This document shows positions 23,780 to 36,077 of a DNA stretch of 64,000 nucleotides, piece by piece (position 1 is the first letter of the stretch; each line of letters begins with the position of its first letter). A model generated the notes under the pieces. The model ran no database searches. It had not been told where the DNA came from and saw only the letters and a list, made by a program, of their open reading frames with translations. Origin of the DNA: [Phialemoniopsis] sp. UDSM-2020 (lineage: Eukaryota > Ascomycota > Sordariomycetes > Thyridiales > Thyridiaceae); contig JAEILZ010000003.1 of assembly GCA_018873225.1 (NCBI GenBank), forward strand, positions 5,146,001 through 5,210,000, read 5' to 3'. The translations under genes and the position numbers were made by a program.

Positions 23780-26002
23780 CTAGACCTTGCAGAAGGGGTC
23801 ATCGAAATACCACACGGCGTTCCCGTCCGCCTTCATCTCCTCCTCCGTATACCCATTGCCCATGTACTGGTACCGGTTCCCGGTGCGGTACGCTATCTCA
23901 AAGTCCTCGTACCTCGGGGTCCTGAGGGCCTCGAAGTAGTGCAGCCTGCTGCCGGGCCATATGGCCGTCACGGGCCCGTGCTGCTTGCCGTTTTTGAACC
24001 ACGAGCGGCACGCCGACGACCAGACCAGGCGCTTCATGAGCGTGTGCGTGTGCTGGTGGAAGTCGGCCACGCACTCTGCTTTGGGGGCGAACGACTTGAT
24101 GTTCTCGCGCTGCAGCTTGTCGATGAGCTGGAAGAGGTAGCGGGTGTGCCACTCGAGGATGGGCAGGAGGGAGGAGTGGCTGGCGGGTCCGTTGGGGCCG
24201 ATAAACACTGGGCAGTCAGTCTCGTTAATTTGCGGCAGGGTAGTGAGCTTGATGTTAATTACTGCCGAGAAAGAAAAAGAACGAGAGAAGACTCGTGAAT
24301 CTTTGAGGTACAGGCAGTCGAAACACTCACAGAAGAGATTTGGAAACTCATCCACCATGATCGAAAGGTATCCCCTAGGGGAGTCGCCGAACTTCTCCCT
24401 GAGATCCTGTCCATTCTTGCCAATGCATTCGTACGGCGGCGAGTACGACGTATCGAATCCGGTTGCGCAGATAACCACGTCCACGGCGTGCTCATTGCCT
24501 TCGCCGTCGATAACACCGGTTTGTGTGAAGCGTATCGCGTCTGAGGTAACGACCTCGACATTCTCCTTGGTCAGGCTTTGAAGATAGTCCGATCCAGGCA
24601 CCATCCTGCGGCATCCCAGGGCAAAGTCTGGGATCAAGTGACTGGACAGCCTCTCGTTGTTGTTGAGTTTCTCTCGCATCATCTTGGAGAGCATCTCGCG
24701 AGACACCTTTTGGTCGTTGCTGTGGAGGTGGTTCTTCACCACAGGGGTAAGACTAGGGTTAGGTACATGTTTCACGTCAAGCCTCTAGCACAACTTACAA
24801 GTGTGAACCGTTTGTTCAACTCTCCGTCAAGATCCCGGCAGTACTTGTCGTACAAGGCAGGATCGTCCCTGAATGCCTCCTTTTGCTCTTCCGAGTCTGT
24901 AATTCGTTAGAAGACTTAAACCGACGATTCCATGTGAAGGGTGAAACTAACATTCGAAATTGGTCCCACCGGGGCCTGCGTACTTGACGCCGAATCCCAT
25001 CGTGATCCAGACCGGTGATCTCAGAAAAGGGATCAATTTCTTGACCTCTATGCATAAGATTAGCCCACTACCCGTGACGTCTCAAAACGCCCATTCGACT
25101 TACTTGGCTGAATAGATGGAATGATCTGCACAGCTGATGAGCCTCCACCGATCACCGCCACTGTCTTCCCAGTCAAATCGTAGCTGTCATCCCAATGTGC
25201 CGTGTGCACCAGCTTGCCACGAAAGGTGTCAAGCCCGGGAATATTCGGGTATTTCCATTGGCTAAGTTATAGATAGCTATAAGTGTACGTTCGTGGAATT
25301 TCGAGACACATCAGCAGAGTAGACCTACTTGAGGACTCCTGTTCCATCGACCAGAACCTCACACTGGTCAGTGAGTATGCTGCCGTCAGGAGTCACGATG
25401 GATAGAGCCCATTGGCCCTTTTCGTCATCCCATCGAGCTGACTGGACCCGGTGAGAGAACTTGATATATCGTTCGAGGTCGTACTTCGTCGCGATGTCTT
25501 TGAGGTACTGCCAGATCTCTGGGCTACTGGCGTAATAGTGTGACCAGTTCGGGTTGCGCTCCCAGATGAATTGACTTTGCGCGCGGTCAGTACCAGTCTT
25601 GCGTCGGTAACATACACTGTCTAAAGTTGAAGGGGTCAAGACACACTAACTATGACTTGGAATGTCGCAGGTGCAGCCGGGATATCGGTTCTCGAGCCAC
25701 GTACCGCCGACGTCGTCGTTCTTCTCGTAGATCTGGAGCGTCACGTCCTTCAACAGGCGCTCAGCTTTGTATGCGAGTTGCAGTCCCGTCGCTCCGGCTC
25801 CGACGCACACTATACGGACCGGCCTCTTGGTGTACATTGCCTGTTCCGAGATGGCATAGTCGCCGAGACTCTGTCTGTACCACTCGTTCTCATGACCTGT
25901 ATCGTCCTGATCGGCGTTGAGAGCATCCGGGTCAGGCCCCAGAGTGCTGGGAGGTAGCTGCTGGGAAGGAGTCATGTCTTCGGAATCGATGTGGTCACTC
26001 AT
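23780..26002 (-). CDS. Flavin-dependent Baeyer-Villiger monooxygenase (BVMO 1)
   Basis: Class B flavoprotein monooxygenase, which uses NADPH and O2 to insert oxygen next to a carbonyl, giving esters or lactones. Exons are 25647-26002, 25329-25574, 25104-25261, 24952-25047, 24799-24896, 24331-24733 and 23780-24207, giving 594 residues in consistent phase. The FAD Rossmann motif GAGATG is at 68-73, with GGTWLENRYPGCTCDIPSH following. The BVMO fingerprint FRGKLVHTAHWD (FxGxxxHxxxW) is at 214-225 and the NADPH motif GGGSSA at 239-244. DVVICATGFD and GPNGPASHSSLLP near the C-terminus are typical of fungal sterigmatocystin-type (StcW-like) BVMOs. The exon 5/6 junction is the least certain. Its neighbours are other oxygenase and transport genes to the right. 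The substrate cannot be read from sequence. Confidence 0.92.
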
Positions 26003-27093
26003 CGAAATCAAGAAGCATAAGATGTATTTGAGGAACAACAGAGCTCTTTATACATGCTTGAACACTTCTAATGTGACACTGGTTACATCTACCCCTCACC
26101 TCTTCCCCGCGCTCCTGCTGTGTTGCATACACGAAACAATGTGTTCCCATTTAATTCCCTTGTGAACACCGAATGCTAGAATTTCCTGATTATTATTCGA
26201 GACCAAGGTGCATCAGCCTGGGCTCGAGAGCTGACTCCGAGACGGATTTCCATTGGCTTGGCTAGGAACAGAGATGGTCAGCAGCAACCTCATTACTCAG
26301 AACCCTGCATAATCCGAAGTCACTCTACTAGAGTCTCGTCAAGTTCCCAAACAGTTCCCGACCCAGAGCACAATTGAATCTTGCGAGCCATTGGTCTGAC
26401 GTATATCAAATGGGGGGAGGGATTGTGGTAGCGGAAATGAGGTTTGTGACCCGTCAGCCCTACGGGCTACAGATCGAGGTTGTCCCCTTGAATCCCTACC
26501 TACCCCTTGTCAGGTATGTGCTTGGTCTGGGTAGATGGCCAACAGCCGCAGGACTAACTATTGCTAGCTGGGGCTGTGTTCAAATAACAACATCCGTTTC
26601 ATCGCGCAGAGATATCGGACAATGCCATTGGCACGATCAGTATCCAGAATGGTACCTAGGTATCCATTCCCCTGGGCTGCCTCCAGCGTGGACCCTCGCA
26701 CTCATGGATCAATCGTTCGGGCCACGCAGTACGCGGAAATAGAAAGGGATCCAGTCTTTCAGGGTCGCCACCAAGCCCTATGACTGCACTGGGCCTGTTA
26801 GCGTGCTCTACGATGCTGACTCGCCAGAGAACGAAAGCGATAACGAGCATTAGCGATGGGCTAAGCCTTCGGAATTGGTGATAAGCTTCATCAACCCCTG
26901 TAATTGACTCCACTGAACCGCAGTCAAGCTTCGATCGCTTCGGCCGAGTGGGCACGGTCTCGAGGGACATTTAAAGCTTGGTGATCCTCATCTCCCAATG
27001 TGCATGATCGTTCCCTTGGCACAGACATCATCCTTTCCATTCCACTACCCTGATTCACCTCTCCATCTGACGGATTAGCCATATTACACAACG
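26003..27093. other. Divergent upstream region of BVMO 1 and the 532-residue unknown
   Basis: No gene is supported in about 1.1 kb. Frames at 26374-26742 and 26656-26970 overlap on opposite strands and show no domain. Both flanking promoters should lie here. Confidence 0.45.
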
Positions 27094-28748
27094 ATGCTTG
27101 GTCGTGGAGGTCGTCTTGGCCGTGGCCGGGAATCCACTTCACCATCTCCCGGTACTGATGATGCCGGCGGTGGCGGCCGTGGGCGCCGAGGACTGGGGAG
27201 GGGCGGGTCTGGCGGGCCTGTCGGTCTTCTTCTCAAAGGCATCGCGTCGGGCATCGGCCTGGCCTCCGAAAGCATCCATCACCACAAAGAGAAGAAGAAG
27301 GCAGAAAAGGCAGAGAAGGCAGGACGAGAAGAACAGCCTGGCCCTTCCACTGCCGCGTCTCGCGATCATGCTCCAGCTCCTGCGGAGGCTTACGGCAGCT
27401 CGTTCTCGCCGGCAGAACTTCCGTCGCCGGCAGAATTTCCATCACCTGCAGAACTCCCAAACTCCTCAAAAAGTCCAGAGTCGGATGACGCCGTCGAGAA
27501 TATCTGGGAATTGGATGCCATCGAGGCCAGCCTACACGAAACTCCTCCGCCTTCATATGAAGAGATCGGACCGAGGACGGCAGAGCGTTTCGTCAATGAA
27601 CATCCCCAGCCCCCGGCCTTCTCGCCGTCCAGGCTTGCCTTGCCGGTAGTTATCCCGCAGCGTCGACCCAAGGACCGCGTGCGCGGCTTCGTTCGAGCGT
27701 ACGCACCGCTGCTACAGGATGTCGGCATCGACCAGTCCACCTTCTTTGACTTCCTAGACACCCTCAACAAGGCAGTCGAGCCCAGCCCCTGGATCCAGGC
27801 GATCAATTTAGCTGGGTTCGCTGGACAGGCGGTCCCGGAGCCCTTCACCATTCTGATCTCGATAGCCGTGAAGAAGGTCGCGGACGCGAGCGCGAATGTG
27901 CACAGCCGGACCAAGACGAATGCTTACCTAGACACCATCAACAAGGACTTCTTCGCGCCCCGAGGTCTCATCTGTCTGGTCGTCACTTGGAAGCCCCAGG
28001 CGGCAGGCCAACTCATGACGACAGTGGACTTTGAAAACAACATTGTAGCCGGAGCAGCCAACAACGACCACCAAGGATTCAACAGGGTGCAACACTCCCT
28101 CCAGTCGTCCAGCGGCAGCAGCAGCTTCGAGTGGCCCGAGACCGCGCCCCTCATCTTCCCCGAACTCGACAAGCTAGCAGCCACCGAAGACAGTAACGCA
28201 AAGAAGGCGAACGCGCTCAAGCGCGGCGGCAACTTTGTCGGCGAGTACCTCGACAAGAGGGCGCAGGCGCAGTGGGCCGGGCAGAACCCGGACAGCAACC
28301 TCGCCAACACGGCGCCCAAGCCCGAGTTCCACTCCCGGTACGCCGACCCCAACCACCCGGCCAGCAGCGGCGACCCGCTGGCCCTCCTGACGGGAGGGCA
28401 CGTCACGAGGAACACCCTTGTCGATGGGAGGACGTCGCTGGTAGGGAGGGGCAGCAGGTTGGACGAGCGGCGGGAGGCACGTGGTCAGTCCTCTAGGCTC
28501 GCGGATCGACGCGCTGCTTGGGGCAGGGATGACCGGATCACCGCTGGTGGTGTCCGGGGCATGCTTCCTTTGTCTGGCGGTATAAGGAAGCTCTTGCATC
28601 AGGTATGTGCTTGGCCGCAATCAAACCAAAGTGAATTCCATGCTAACAACAGTTGCAGGATGTTCTTTACCTGATGATCGTCAATCATCCATCACAGGAG
28701 GAAATCGCTAATGCATCGGCTGTGGCAGAGTCAATGGGACTGTCTTGA
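27094..28748 (+). CDS. Conserved fungal protein of unknown function, Gly/Arg-rich N-terminus
   Basis: Exons are 27094-28602 and 28659-28748, joined across a 56-bp intron, giving 532 residues ending AESMGLS. The first 45 residues are Gly/Arg-rich (LGRGGRLGRGR, RGRRGLGRGG). A lysine-rich coil (HHHKEKKKAEKAEKAG) and proline-rich repeats of the form S-PAE-P follow to about residue 130. The folded part (about 195-330) begins RGFVRAYAPLLQDVGI and includes WIQAINLAGFAGQAVPEP, then a mildly hydrophobic stretch (FTILISIAVKKVADA) and APRGLICLVVTWKP. The tail has a further basic stretch before VLYLMIVNHPS. I recognise a widespread fungal family but no assigned function. It is divergent from BVMO 1 and ends 170 bp from the convergent MFS gene. 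Confidence 0.82.
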
Positions 28749-28917
28749 TGAGTGCCGGCACGAATCACTATCCCTTTTGATCACTAGAACAAGCGAGAAC
28801 ATTCAGTTACGACTGTATAGAACAACAATGAATTCGATTGATGATGTTCCTAGAGCGTGTGTACAGCATTGATTTCCTTCTAACAAATTTCATCTCGTTT
28901 GACAATTTGAATGACCC

Positions 28918-30639
28918 TTATGCCGCGGCCCGGCCACGGGTCTCGTACGGCAAGACGAGGAAGACAAGCCCAGCCACCACAAACAGAGCAGCCGAGATCC
29001 ACACTGGCATCTCCGTGTCAATGCCCACATACGCAGCGATGATCGGCGCCATGAGTCCACTCATGCGGTTGAACATGGCAACGAGACCGTTGGCCGTACC
29101 GCGAATAGGGGCTGGGAACAACTCCGGCGTATACGAGTAGAGCAGCCCGTAGACGAGATTCTGGAAGAAGGCAATGGCGCACGTGAACCCCAATACGGCG
29201 GCGGGCGAGTTGGCGCGCGTAAAGAGGAAGAGGAAGACACCTGTGCAGATGCAAGCCATGGCGCCCGTACCCTTCCGGCCGATGATCTTCATGTCCACCG
29301 TAAACCCGCCGACGATCGAGGCCGGGATTCCACAGACGGCCTGGATAGCGTAGTTGCGGTACGTGGTGCTCAGCGAGGACTGGCCCTGCGAGACCCCCTT
29401 GTTCTCGAGGTAGATGGGGATGAACGAGTTGTAGAGCGGGTAGGCCATGCCGATAGAGCACCAGAGGAAGAGCATGAGGGTCGTGGAGAGGGCGAGGCGC
29501 GGGCTCGCAAAGAGGGAGCGGATCTTGTCTGGCTTGAACTTGTCCATGTTCTTCTTGATGATGTTGCGCGAGTCCGTGTTGGGGGCAGCGGTAGCTTGGG
29601 TCGCACTGGCGTTGGCGGCCAACTGAGCGTCTACAGCCTCGAAGTGGGAGATGGTGAGCCATGTCGTGGTCTTGTTGCGCTTGGCAATCTTCTGAATAAC
29701 ATCGACGGCCTGGCTATCCAGACCTTTGCCGAGGAGGTATTTGGGCGTCTCATAGACCTTGAAGAAGAGTCGAAGCAGGAACATGACGAGAGTCAGACCA
29801 CCGAACGTCCAGTATGCGTATCGCCAGCCCAGGTTGTCCTGGTAGTTGCACACTTTCGCGCCTGAGGGACAGGAGAAGTTGGCGATCAGGGGCCTAAGGA
29901 GAGTGTCATCATTAGTATCTAATCACACAACGTCTTGGATACGGGAGACTTACCATCCAATCAATGCTGCGACAGCTTGACCCACAGACCAGAAGGCAGA
30001 CTGCATAGTAAGGAGGTACTGGTGGGTGGCCGGAACGAACTCGAGGAAGATGGCACTATCTACGGGCTGGTTTCCACCAGTCCCGAGACCGATGACAGCA
30101 CAGAAGGTAGCGATGGCGACAAAGTTGGGACTTCCAGCGCCGACAAGACCACCGACCGAAGACAGAAGAAGTGTGACATTGAAGGCCAGGCGTCGGCCGA
30201 TGAAGTCAGCCGTCATAGGCCACACGGTCGAGCCAACCACTAGTCCGGCATACTTGGCCACGGTCAGGAAAGCAATGCGTTGGACGTGGAACTCGTTCCT
30301 GACTGGGGCGCTGATGATGGTGATGGCTTGCATCCAGAACTGCAGAGTATCAGAGTCAGCATAAGACAGGGGAGGAGAGCATTTTGTAGTTGTGGTACGT
30401 ACGTTGTCGACAAACCAGCCAAAGCCAGTCATAGCAAAGATCTTCCACTGGAAGGAACCCATGCCCATGTCGATCAAGGCTTGGTTCATGATGGCGACCT
30501 TTCTTTCGTAGACTTCGTCCACCCCGGAGGCGATGGCGCGAGTGTCGATGCCATGGTAGTTCTGGGCATCGCTGGTAACGGTGCCTTTGTCGTGGGAGAC
30601 TGTATGATCGATGGCTACTTTCTCGTTGTTTGGCTCCAT
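28918..30639 (-). CDS. Major facilitator superfamily transporter (SV2/SVOP-like)
   Basis: Exons are 30403-30639, 29954-30339 and 28918-29893 with introns of 63 and 60 bp; 532 residues. After a hydrophilic N-terminus of about 70 residues, twelve membrane segments can be placed in two halves around a cytoplasmic loop (KNKTTTWLTISHFEAVDAQ to KFKPDKIRSLFASPR). MFS signatures include TADFIGRRLAFN in the loop between segments 2 and 3, GLGTGGNQPVDSAIFLEFVP, and SYTPELFPAPIRGTANG in the second half. These fit the SV2/SVOP-like branch often annotated in fungi as sugar or organic-acid permeases. The substrate is not readable. The promoter region is shared with the 2-oxoglutarate-type oxygenase gene, so a role in uptake or export for the neighbouring pathway is plausible inference. 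Confidence 0.87.
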
Positions 30640-31786
30640 GTTTTATATGGTAGATATGAAGAACGTCGAGGCGGACGACTAGGACTGGATCAAGATTGAA
30701 GAGTGTACAGGAAGCACTTGACTGAAAGGCGGGGGATGACAATCCAGAACTGGTCTGAGGAAAGAGTCAAGTCGTACGAGGATTGTGCAACGTCGTTTGA
30801 TTCTTCGAAGTGTGGTTACTCTGGCCTCATATACCTCGACGCTCAGTGGCCACTGCTCAACCTGGGTAGGAAATCCTCGGCGTGGTATTGGTAGAAAGTA
30901 TTCACTCCCCGTAGTTCACTACAGGAGATAACCTGGGGTCTCCTCCCTGACTCCGCAACTTTCTCTTCGTTATCTCAAAGTTGGAGAAACCCCGCGATCC
31001 ACGGGCGCTTCATATCATTCCTTTTGGGACAAGGTCGGTTTTCAGGAAATCTCGTCCCTATCTAGATTCTCCACTAGACTCAAGAGCAAGCCTCGTCGGA
31101 GGAGTTCGGCAGCACTAACGGGCGCTTCAAATCCCCCATTTTAGGCTTAGTGGTTGATATGGGAAGAAGATGTACCGTTACTTTGCTTCAATCGCTTGCC
31201 AAGTGGAGGATGCTCATGGGTTATCTCGACTCTAGCTCAACCCCAATACCCACTCCTAGCGTTTCTATGACTGAGTAGCGGCCTTTCCCCAGGCGTCGCT
31301 TGAGCACCACGGCACTTGGTCCTCCTCATCCCCCATCTTTCAAAGCTCTTGGACTCGCAGATGGTGTGGAGGGAGGAGGCAAGCAACGCACACCACCATT
31401 CCAAACTTTGGGGCCAGCCACTTTGCCACGGTTGATTACTCTGCTTGCGCGGTTCGAATTACTGAGATAGGGCTAGCGTCGACACCCTGCAGTGCCGGGT
31501 CTCGAACAGCGATCAATTCCCGGGAGCGTCGCTTCGTATGCTCCTGAACAGGGATAGGCCTCTGCGGAGAAGTCATTGATGGAGTCGATGGCGATGTTCT
31601 CCAGGCAATGGATCTGTGATGACAACCGACTTCGGACTATATCTTGAATCGTGTATCTAGTATTTAAGCGAATGTGATCTAATCGATTGAAGCAGATGAT
31701 AACGGCCTCTTGCAGCCCAAGTTATCATCCATCTAATCAACTTGTACACCTTCTTATCATCTCGAAGACATTTGATGATAGTCAAC
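30640..31786. promoter_or_regulatory. Divergent upstream region of MFS transporter and 2OG-type oxygenase
   Basis: A gene-free 1.15-kb region. The 12-mer ACGGGCGCTTCA occurs twice in the same orientation, at 31001-31012 and 31118-31129, each followed by an AT-containing tail (TAT or AAT). Either could be a regulator site for the divergent pair; that is inference. Confidence 0.4.
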
Positions 31787-32967
31787 ATGGCACCAGCTGC
31801 TGTAGTCGATACTTCCCTGGCCCAAGAGGCCTTCAGCTCCTCCAAGTCCTCCTCCGCCGGCCCTACCAAGAATGTCGCGCCCGCCACCTTTGACCCGGCG
31901 AAGCACCTCGCCTTCTCGCCGCCCTCGAGCATCCTGACCATGCAGGATCTCGGCTACGAGCCCACGGAACTGTCGCCGGTAGCCACCACCGAGCCCTTCC
32001 CCTTGCTGTCACACGAGGCCGTCCTCCAACACAGGCGAGAGCTCTTCAGCAAGCCCGTCCTCGACAACTGCCTCCACCACACGCGGCCCGGGTCCGTGCA
32101 GCTCCGCGGCATGGCCCCGCGGTACGCCCCCTTTATCCACCAGTTCTGGAACTCGCCCGAGCTCCTGAAGATTGTCAGTGACATTGCGGGCGTCGAACTC
32201 GTCCCGGCTCTGGACTACGAGACCAGTCACACCAACGTGCAGCTCGGTCCTGGCGGGCTCGAGGCCGTGCGCAACACGCCCGTCGAGCCGCCCGTCGCGA
32301 GCGACGAGGCCATCGCCGAGTTCGAGGCGGACAAGTCGGTCAAGCAGGAGGTCACGGACCAGGCCAAGCCCATCATCGAGTGGCACAAGGACTCGCACCC
32401 GTGGGTGTGCGTCGTGATGCTGTCGGATGCGCGGTACATGACTGGTGGCGAGACCGAGCTGCTCAAGGCTGATGGTGGTACGATCAAGGCCAAGGCACCG
32501 CAGATGGTAGGTTCTTCTTGAAGATTTCGTGGAGAAAGACTAGCTAACGCTTGGAATAGGGATGCGCTGTCCTGCTGCAAGGACGATACATCACCCACAC
32601 CGCGGCACCCGTCCGAAATATGCCCGAGCGCGTTACCATCGTGACCTCTTTCCGGCCCAAGAACCCCCTCCTCCTCGACGAGATGACCCACGCCAACATC
32701 CGCAACAAGTCGCATCTCACTGAGCTGTACTACCAGTGGACCACCTACCGCCTAGACGTTATGGCTCAGAGGGCCCAGATCGCCGCCGAGGCCCTGAGGA
32801 AAAAGTACAAGGAGAACGTCGAGAAGTCCGACCCCGAGGGCAAGCCAGGTCTGTGCCGCGTCGAGACGGTCAACATCGCCGAGGTGACCAAGTGGTCGGA
32901 GGACATGATCAAGTACATCCAAGAGACCATGTACGAGATGAGGCCGTTGGACAGCAATGGCAGATAA
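31787..32967 (+). CDS. 2-oxoglutarate/Fe(II)-dependent dioxygenase-like protein
   Basis: Exons are 31787-32506 and 32560-32967 across a 53-bp intron; 375 residues. The jelly-roll iron site is visible: His200 and Asp202 in EWHKDSHPW, a distal histidine His253 in GRYITHTA just after the splice junction, and Arg264 in PERVTIVTSFRPK in the position that usually binds the 2-oxoglutarate carboxylate. The N-terminal 60 residues are low-complexity Ser/Ala-rich. The C-terminal 80 residues form a charged helical tail. The fold assignment rests on the HxD...H...R pattern and sheet-like surroundings, so it is good but not certain; substrate unknown. Its 3' end is 46 bp from the convergent Zn2Cys6 regulator gene. 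Confidence 0.8.
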
Positions 32968-33012
32968 GATCTATTAGATCTTTATTTTAATTAAGTAATA
33001 ATACTGCGATCA

Positions 33013-34868
33013 TTATCCAAATACAATTGCTTGGCAATCTGCCATATCCTGATGACCTGTGCCCATGTCAATCGCCCGACAACTCTGCTCGAGATACCGT
33101 CGGACGAGGTAGAAATTTCTCATCTTGAAGCGCCGCTCCATTGATGCCAGCTTGGAGATTACGGCCTCGCATTCCTCTCTATCGGCAGTCGCGAGCTCCT
33201 TCATCATCAAGCCAATCGGCCAGAGTAAAGCGTTCTCGTATAGTGAGCCTTCAGGCAGCAGGCTTATCAACTGCACTGCCCATGACGCCAGATTTCCCAG
33301 CCACGGACTCTCTATGGACATCTCCATGTCCCCCGAAAACATTGTGCCATTTCCTGTAGAGTTGGACGCACACCTTCTCCGGTAGATGATAGCCGAAATA
33401 CGGTATAGCTCGATTACAACTCTGTTCTCATCCCAGATATCCAGATCGGTAAAATCGTGAAGGTTTCGGTAATCCGGATCCATCACGAAAATGGGATTGT
33501 CGAGGGGAATCGGGTCGTGGGGCCGGGTATCAGAGACGTGAGCTCCTAAGGAGAAACTTGGGAACCACCCTAGACTACAATCCCAAGCAGCGATATCGGT
33601 GTCTGTGATGGTCTGGTCTCCGGCTCCTATTCGTGCGATGAGGTGCGGATACTGCTGGCTGGCTCCTGTACCACTCTCACCGTCCAAGGCAAGGGGGTTG
33701 TAATCCGAAACGCCAGTGTCAGTCCGCGTCTCTTCCAAGTAAAAGTCAGAGAGAGGCGTTGTCCCAAGTGAAGTAGACCACACCAGGTCATTGTAGAGAA
33801 AGAGGCTCGATAAGAAACGGAACTCATCGCCCCATGATGCAGTCTGACCGTCGGTAGTAGATGCTCGTGCAATCGCCATCACGAGGCTTGTCGGAAAGAC
33901 CCGGGCCAGAAAGCGGAGATGCGGAGAGCCCTCGCACTGGACGTCTGCGGCCAATTTCTCGTAGAGCATGAGGCACGCACAACATGCGAGCAGACTCAGG
34001 ACTTCTTCTTTTCGTGAGGTATCGCCCTCTTCTGACACGAGCATAAGCGCCAAGTCGGCCCCCGATGGACTTGTTCCTGAGCTAGACCCGTACTCTGTCA
34101 GGTAAGTGTGCTTTGTCGCTCGACCAGCTAACTCCATACATCCTCGTAGTGACTTTTGTCTGAACTGTAGCATGCGTTCTCCTAACGTGAATGTACCATT
34201 CTCCCAGCACTGAAGACTGCTCAGCGCAATCAACGCGTCCAGCACGGATCGGTTCCGCATAGATAAGGGGATGAAAACACGTAGAAACGGATTCATGGGC
34301 CCGGAGCAGGTAGGATACATGATGCCGAACTGTTGTATATATCGATTCAACAGGAAGGACTCCACGTCGTCGAGCTCAAATGGCCAGTCCGATACTTTGC
34401 GAAGTGCATTTGTTGGTTGGAAAGCATAGGCGTCATCCCTTGCCGATGGTGTTCCGCTTGAGCAAAAGCGTTGTAACGCTGAAGATGTTGAAGCTTCTGA
34501 TCTGGTCGAGCCCTGGTCTACATGCACATCGTTCCTTGGCCGTTTGGAAGAATTCTGGCAACTGGTGATGGATGCCGTGTCTGAACAGTCGGAACCTTTC
34601 GAACTCGAGTATCTCGGCCCACGTCTCTTCATCCCCTGCCTCCTCGCATCGTCTTCCCAGACGAGCCTCGACTCGGACTCGCATTGCAAGCCGAGTCTCT
34701 GGCAGTTTCCGCACGGGAAACCATCTCCATCACACTTCTTCTTCCTGTGATGCTTGTCAATTCGCTGTATTCATGGTTTGAGAGGAGGAGGCCGGCGGAT
34801 TGTCTTTACCTTCTTCGACAGGTCCAGCAGCCATCGCGAGATCTGCAGGATCGCTTACCGGGTTCCAT
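33013..34868 (-). CDS. Zn2Cys6 fungal-specific transcription factor
   Basis: Exons are 34810-34868 and 33013-34744 across a 65-bp intron that splits the zinc cluster; 596 residues. The binuclear cluster is complete: Cys14, Cys17, Cys24, Cys31, Cys34 and Cys41, with the basic run RRRKKK between the second and third. A Ser-rich linker with KRPRND follows. The region from about 130 (SFLLNRYIQQFGIMYPTCSG) to the end is the alpha-helical fungal transcription factor domain of the type seen in Zn2Cys6 activators such as those containing Fungal_trans_2. It is convergent with the 2OG-type oxygenase gene and sits in the middle of the metabolic block, so it is a natural candidate for a pathway-specific regulator. 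The ATG at 34868 is the only start that keeps the cluster in frame. Confidence 0.9.
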
Positions 34869-35345
34869 TTTCAACAAGCCCCAGTAGAACGCAGATGTCA
34901 ATCCCGTCCCGCGAATGCGGTGCAACGCGGTTGACAGCCGTTGACAACCAAATAACGAATTGAACAGGTACTTGACGTTTGAAAGGGCTTCCCCGCACTC
35001 AAATGCAGGGAGCCAATTGGTAATAGCAGATTTGCAAGGAATCCAGGCCTACATCGGGGTAGTCTAGTCTGCTCTACTAAAGCGTTGGCTCCATTCAAGG
35101 CGCTGGTACCGGTACATTCGCTGATTCAACGTGGACCCACCAAGGCCGATATCGACTTGATAGACCAGCCCGGAGAGCGCTTGCGCTTGGCTGACGTGCC
35201 AGACGAGGGGTGATATGTTATCACGACCACCTAGACGTGTTCCACAGCCCAGATAAACCTTGTCTTCGTTGCAAACGAGTCGACTCCCCCAAAGCCACCA
35301 AGACCGGAATTCGATTTTGTCATCTGAACCAGGACATCACTCATC
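34869..35345. other. Divergent upstream region of the Zn2Cys6 regulator and the cupin gene
   Basis: Nothing coding is visible in 477 bases. It should contain both promoters. Confidence 0.45.
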
Positions 35346-36061
35346 ATGGCTTTTCCAGAAGTGTACCGGTTTTCGCAAACGTCATATGTGCCGAATAGTC
35401 GGTTACCCGTCCTGATCTACAGAGACGTCCTTCCCAGGCCACACGATGAAGAGACTACAAGGCTGTTCTTGGAGAAGAATGAGTGGCTGCGAGGGGTGTG
35501 TTCTCTCCTATTCCTAGAGTTCCCGGCACTTGCTCATTGCGATTCTGACGTGGAGTGACATTAGGGTACTTGGGGTGCTATCCCCCGTCACCACTTCCAC
35601 CCTAATTCACATGAGTGCTATGGTTCGTACTTTCAAGGAAGATAATCTCATGAAAGGTCCGTGGCTGACGAGGTACGCCGATGTAAAGCCGTGTTTCAAG
35701 GCGAATCGACGCTGCTGCTTGGAGTTGGGCCCACAGAGGACGAGACCGGCGGCGAGACCGTCGTTCTGAGGGCTGGAGATGTGATCATCCTACCCGCAGG
35801 AGTATCTCACTGCTCCAAAGACTTCAAAGACGACTACCGCTACGTCGGTGTATATCCAAAGGTACGGATGCCGGCTTTCCGAGAACCAGAGATCAACCAA
35901 GGCTAACGTCAGGATAGGGATCGCAGAAGTGGAAGAACGAGTACTGCAAAGAGCAACAAAGGTGTCAAGGGTTGAGGGAAGAGGCCGAGTCCGTCCCAGT
36001 CCCCGAGTGGGATCCTGTATGTGGCCATCATGGTCCATTGCGAGATCTATGGGTTGCGTAA
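35346..36061 (+). CDS. Small cupin-fold protein (YjlB-like)
   Basis: Four exons, 35346-35495, 35565-35622, 35689-35861 and 35918-36061, with introns of 69, 66 and 56 bp, join in phase to give 174 residues. The exons are too short to stand out as open frames. Cupin motif 1 is HHFHPNSHECY and motif 2 includes GDVIILPAGVSHCS, so the metal-binding histidines and glutamate are present. The N-terminus (FPEVYRFSQTSYVPNSRLPVLIYRD) and the tail (VPVPEWDPVCGHHGPLRDLW) match the YjlB-like single-domain cupins of fungi and bacteria. The function of the family is not established; it may be an isomerase, a dioxygenase or a small-molecule binder. It ends 17 bp from the convergent hydrolase gene. Confidence 0.82.
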
Positions 36062-36077
36062 TCTGCTCAGGTTAAGA

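Noticed and set aside
31441..31520. tRNA-like B-box words (GGTTCGAAT and GTTCGAGAC on opposite strands)
   Set aside because: No matching A-box or cloverleaf could be formed around either word; no tRNA was supported anywhere in the window.
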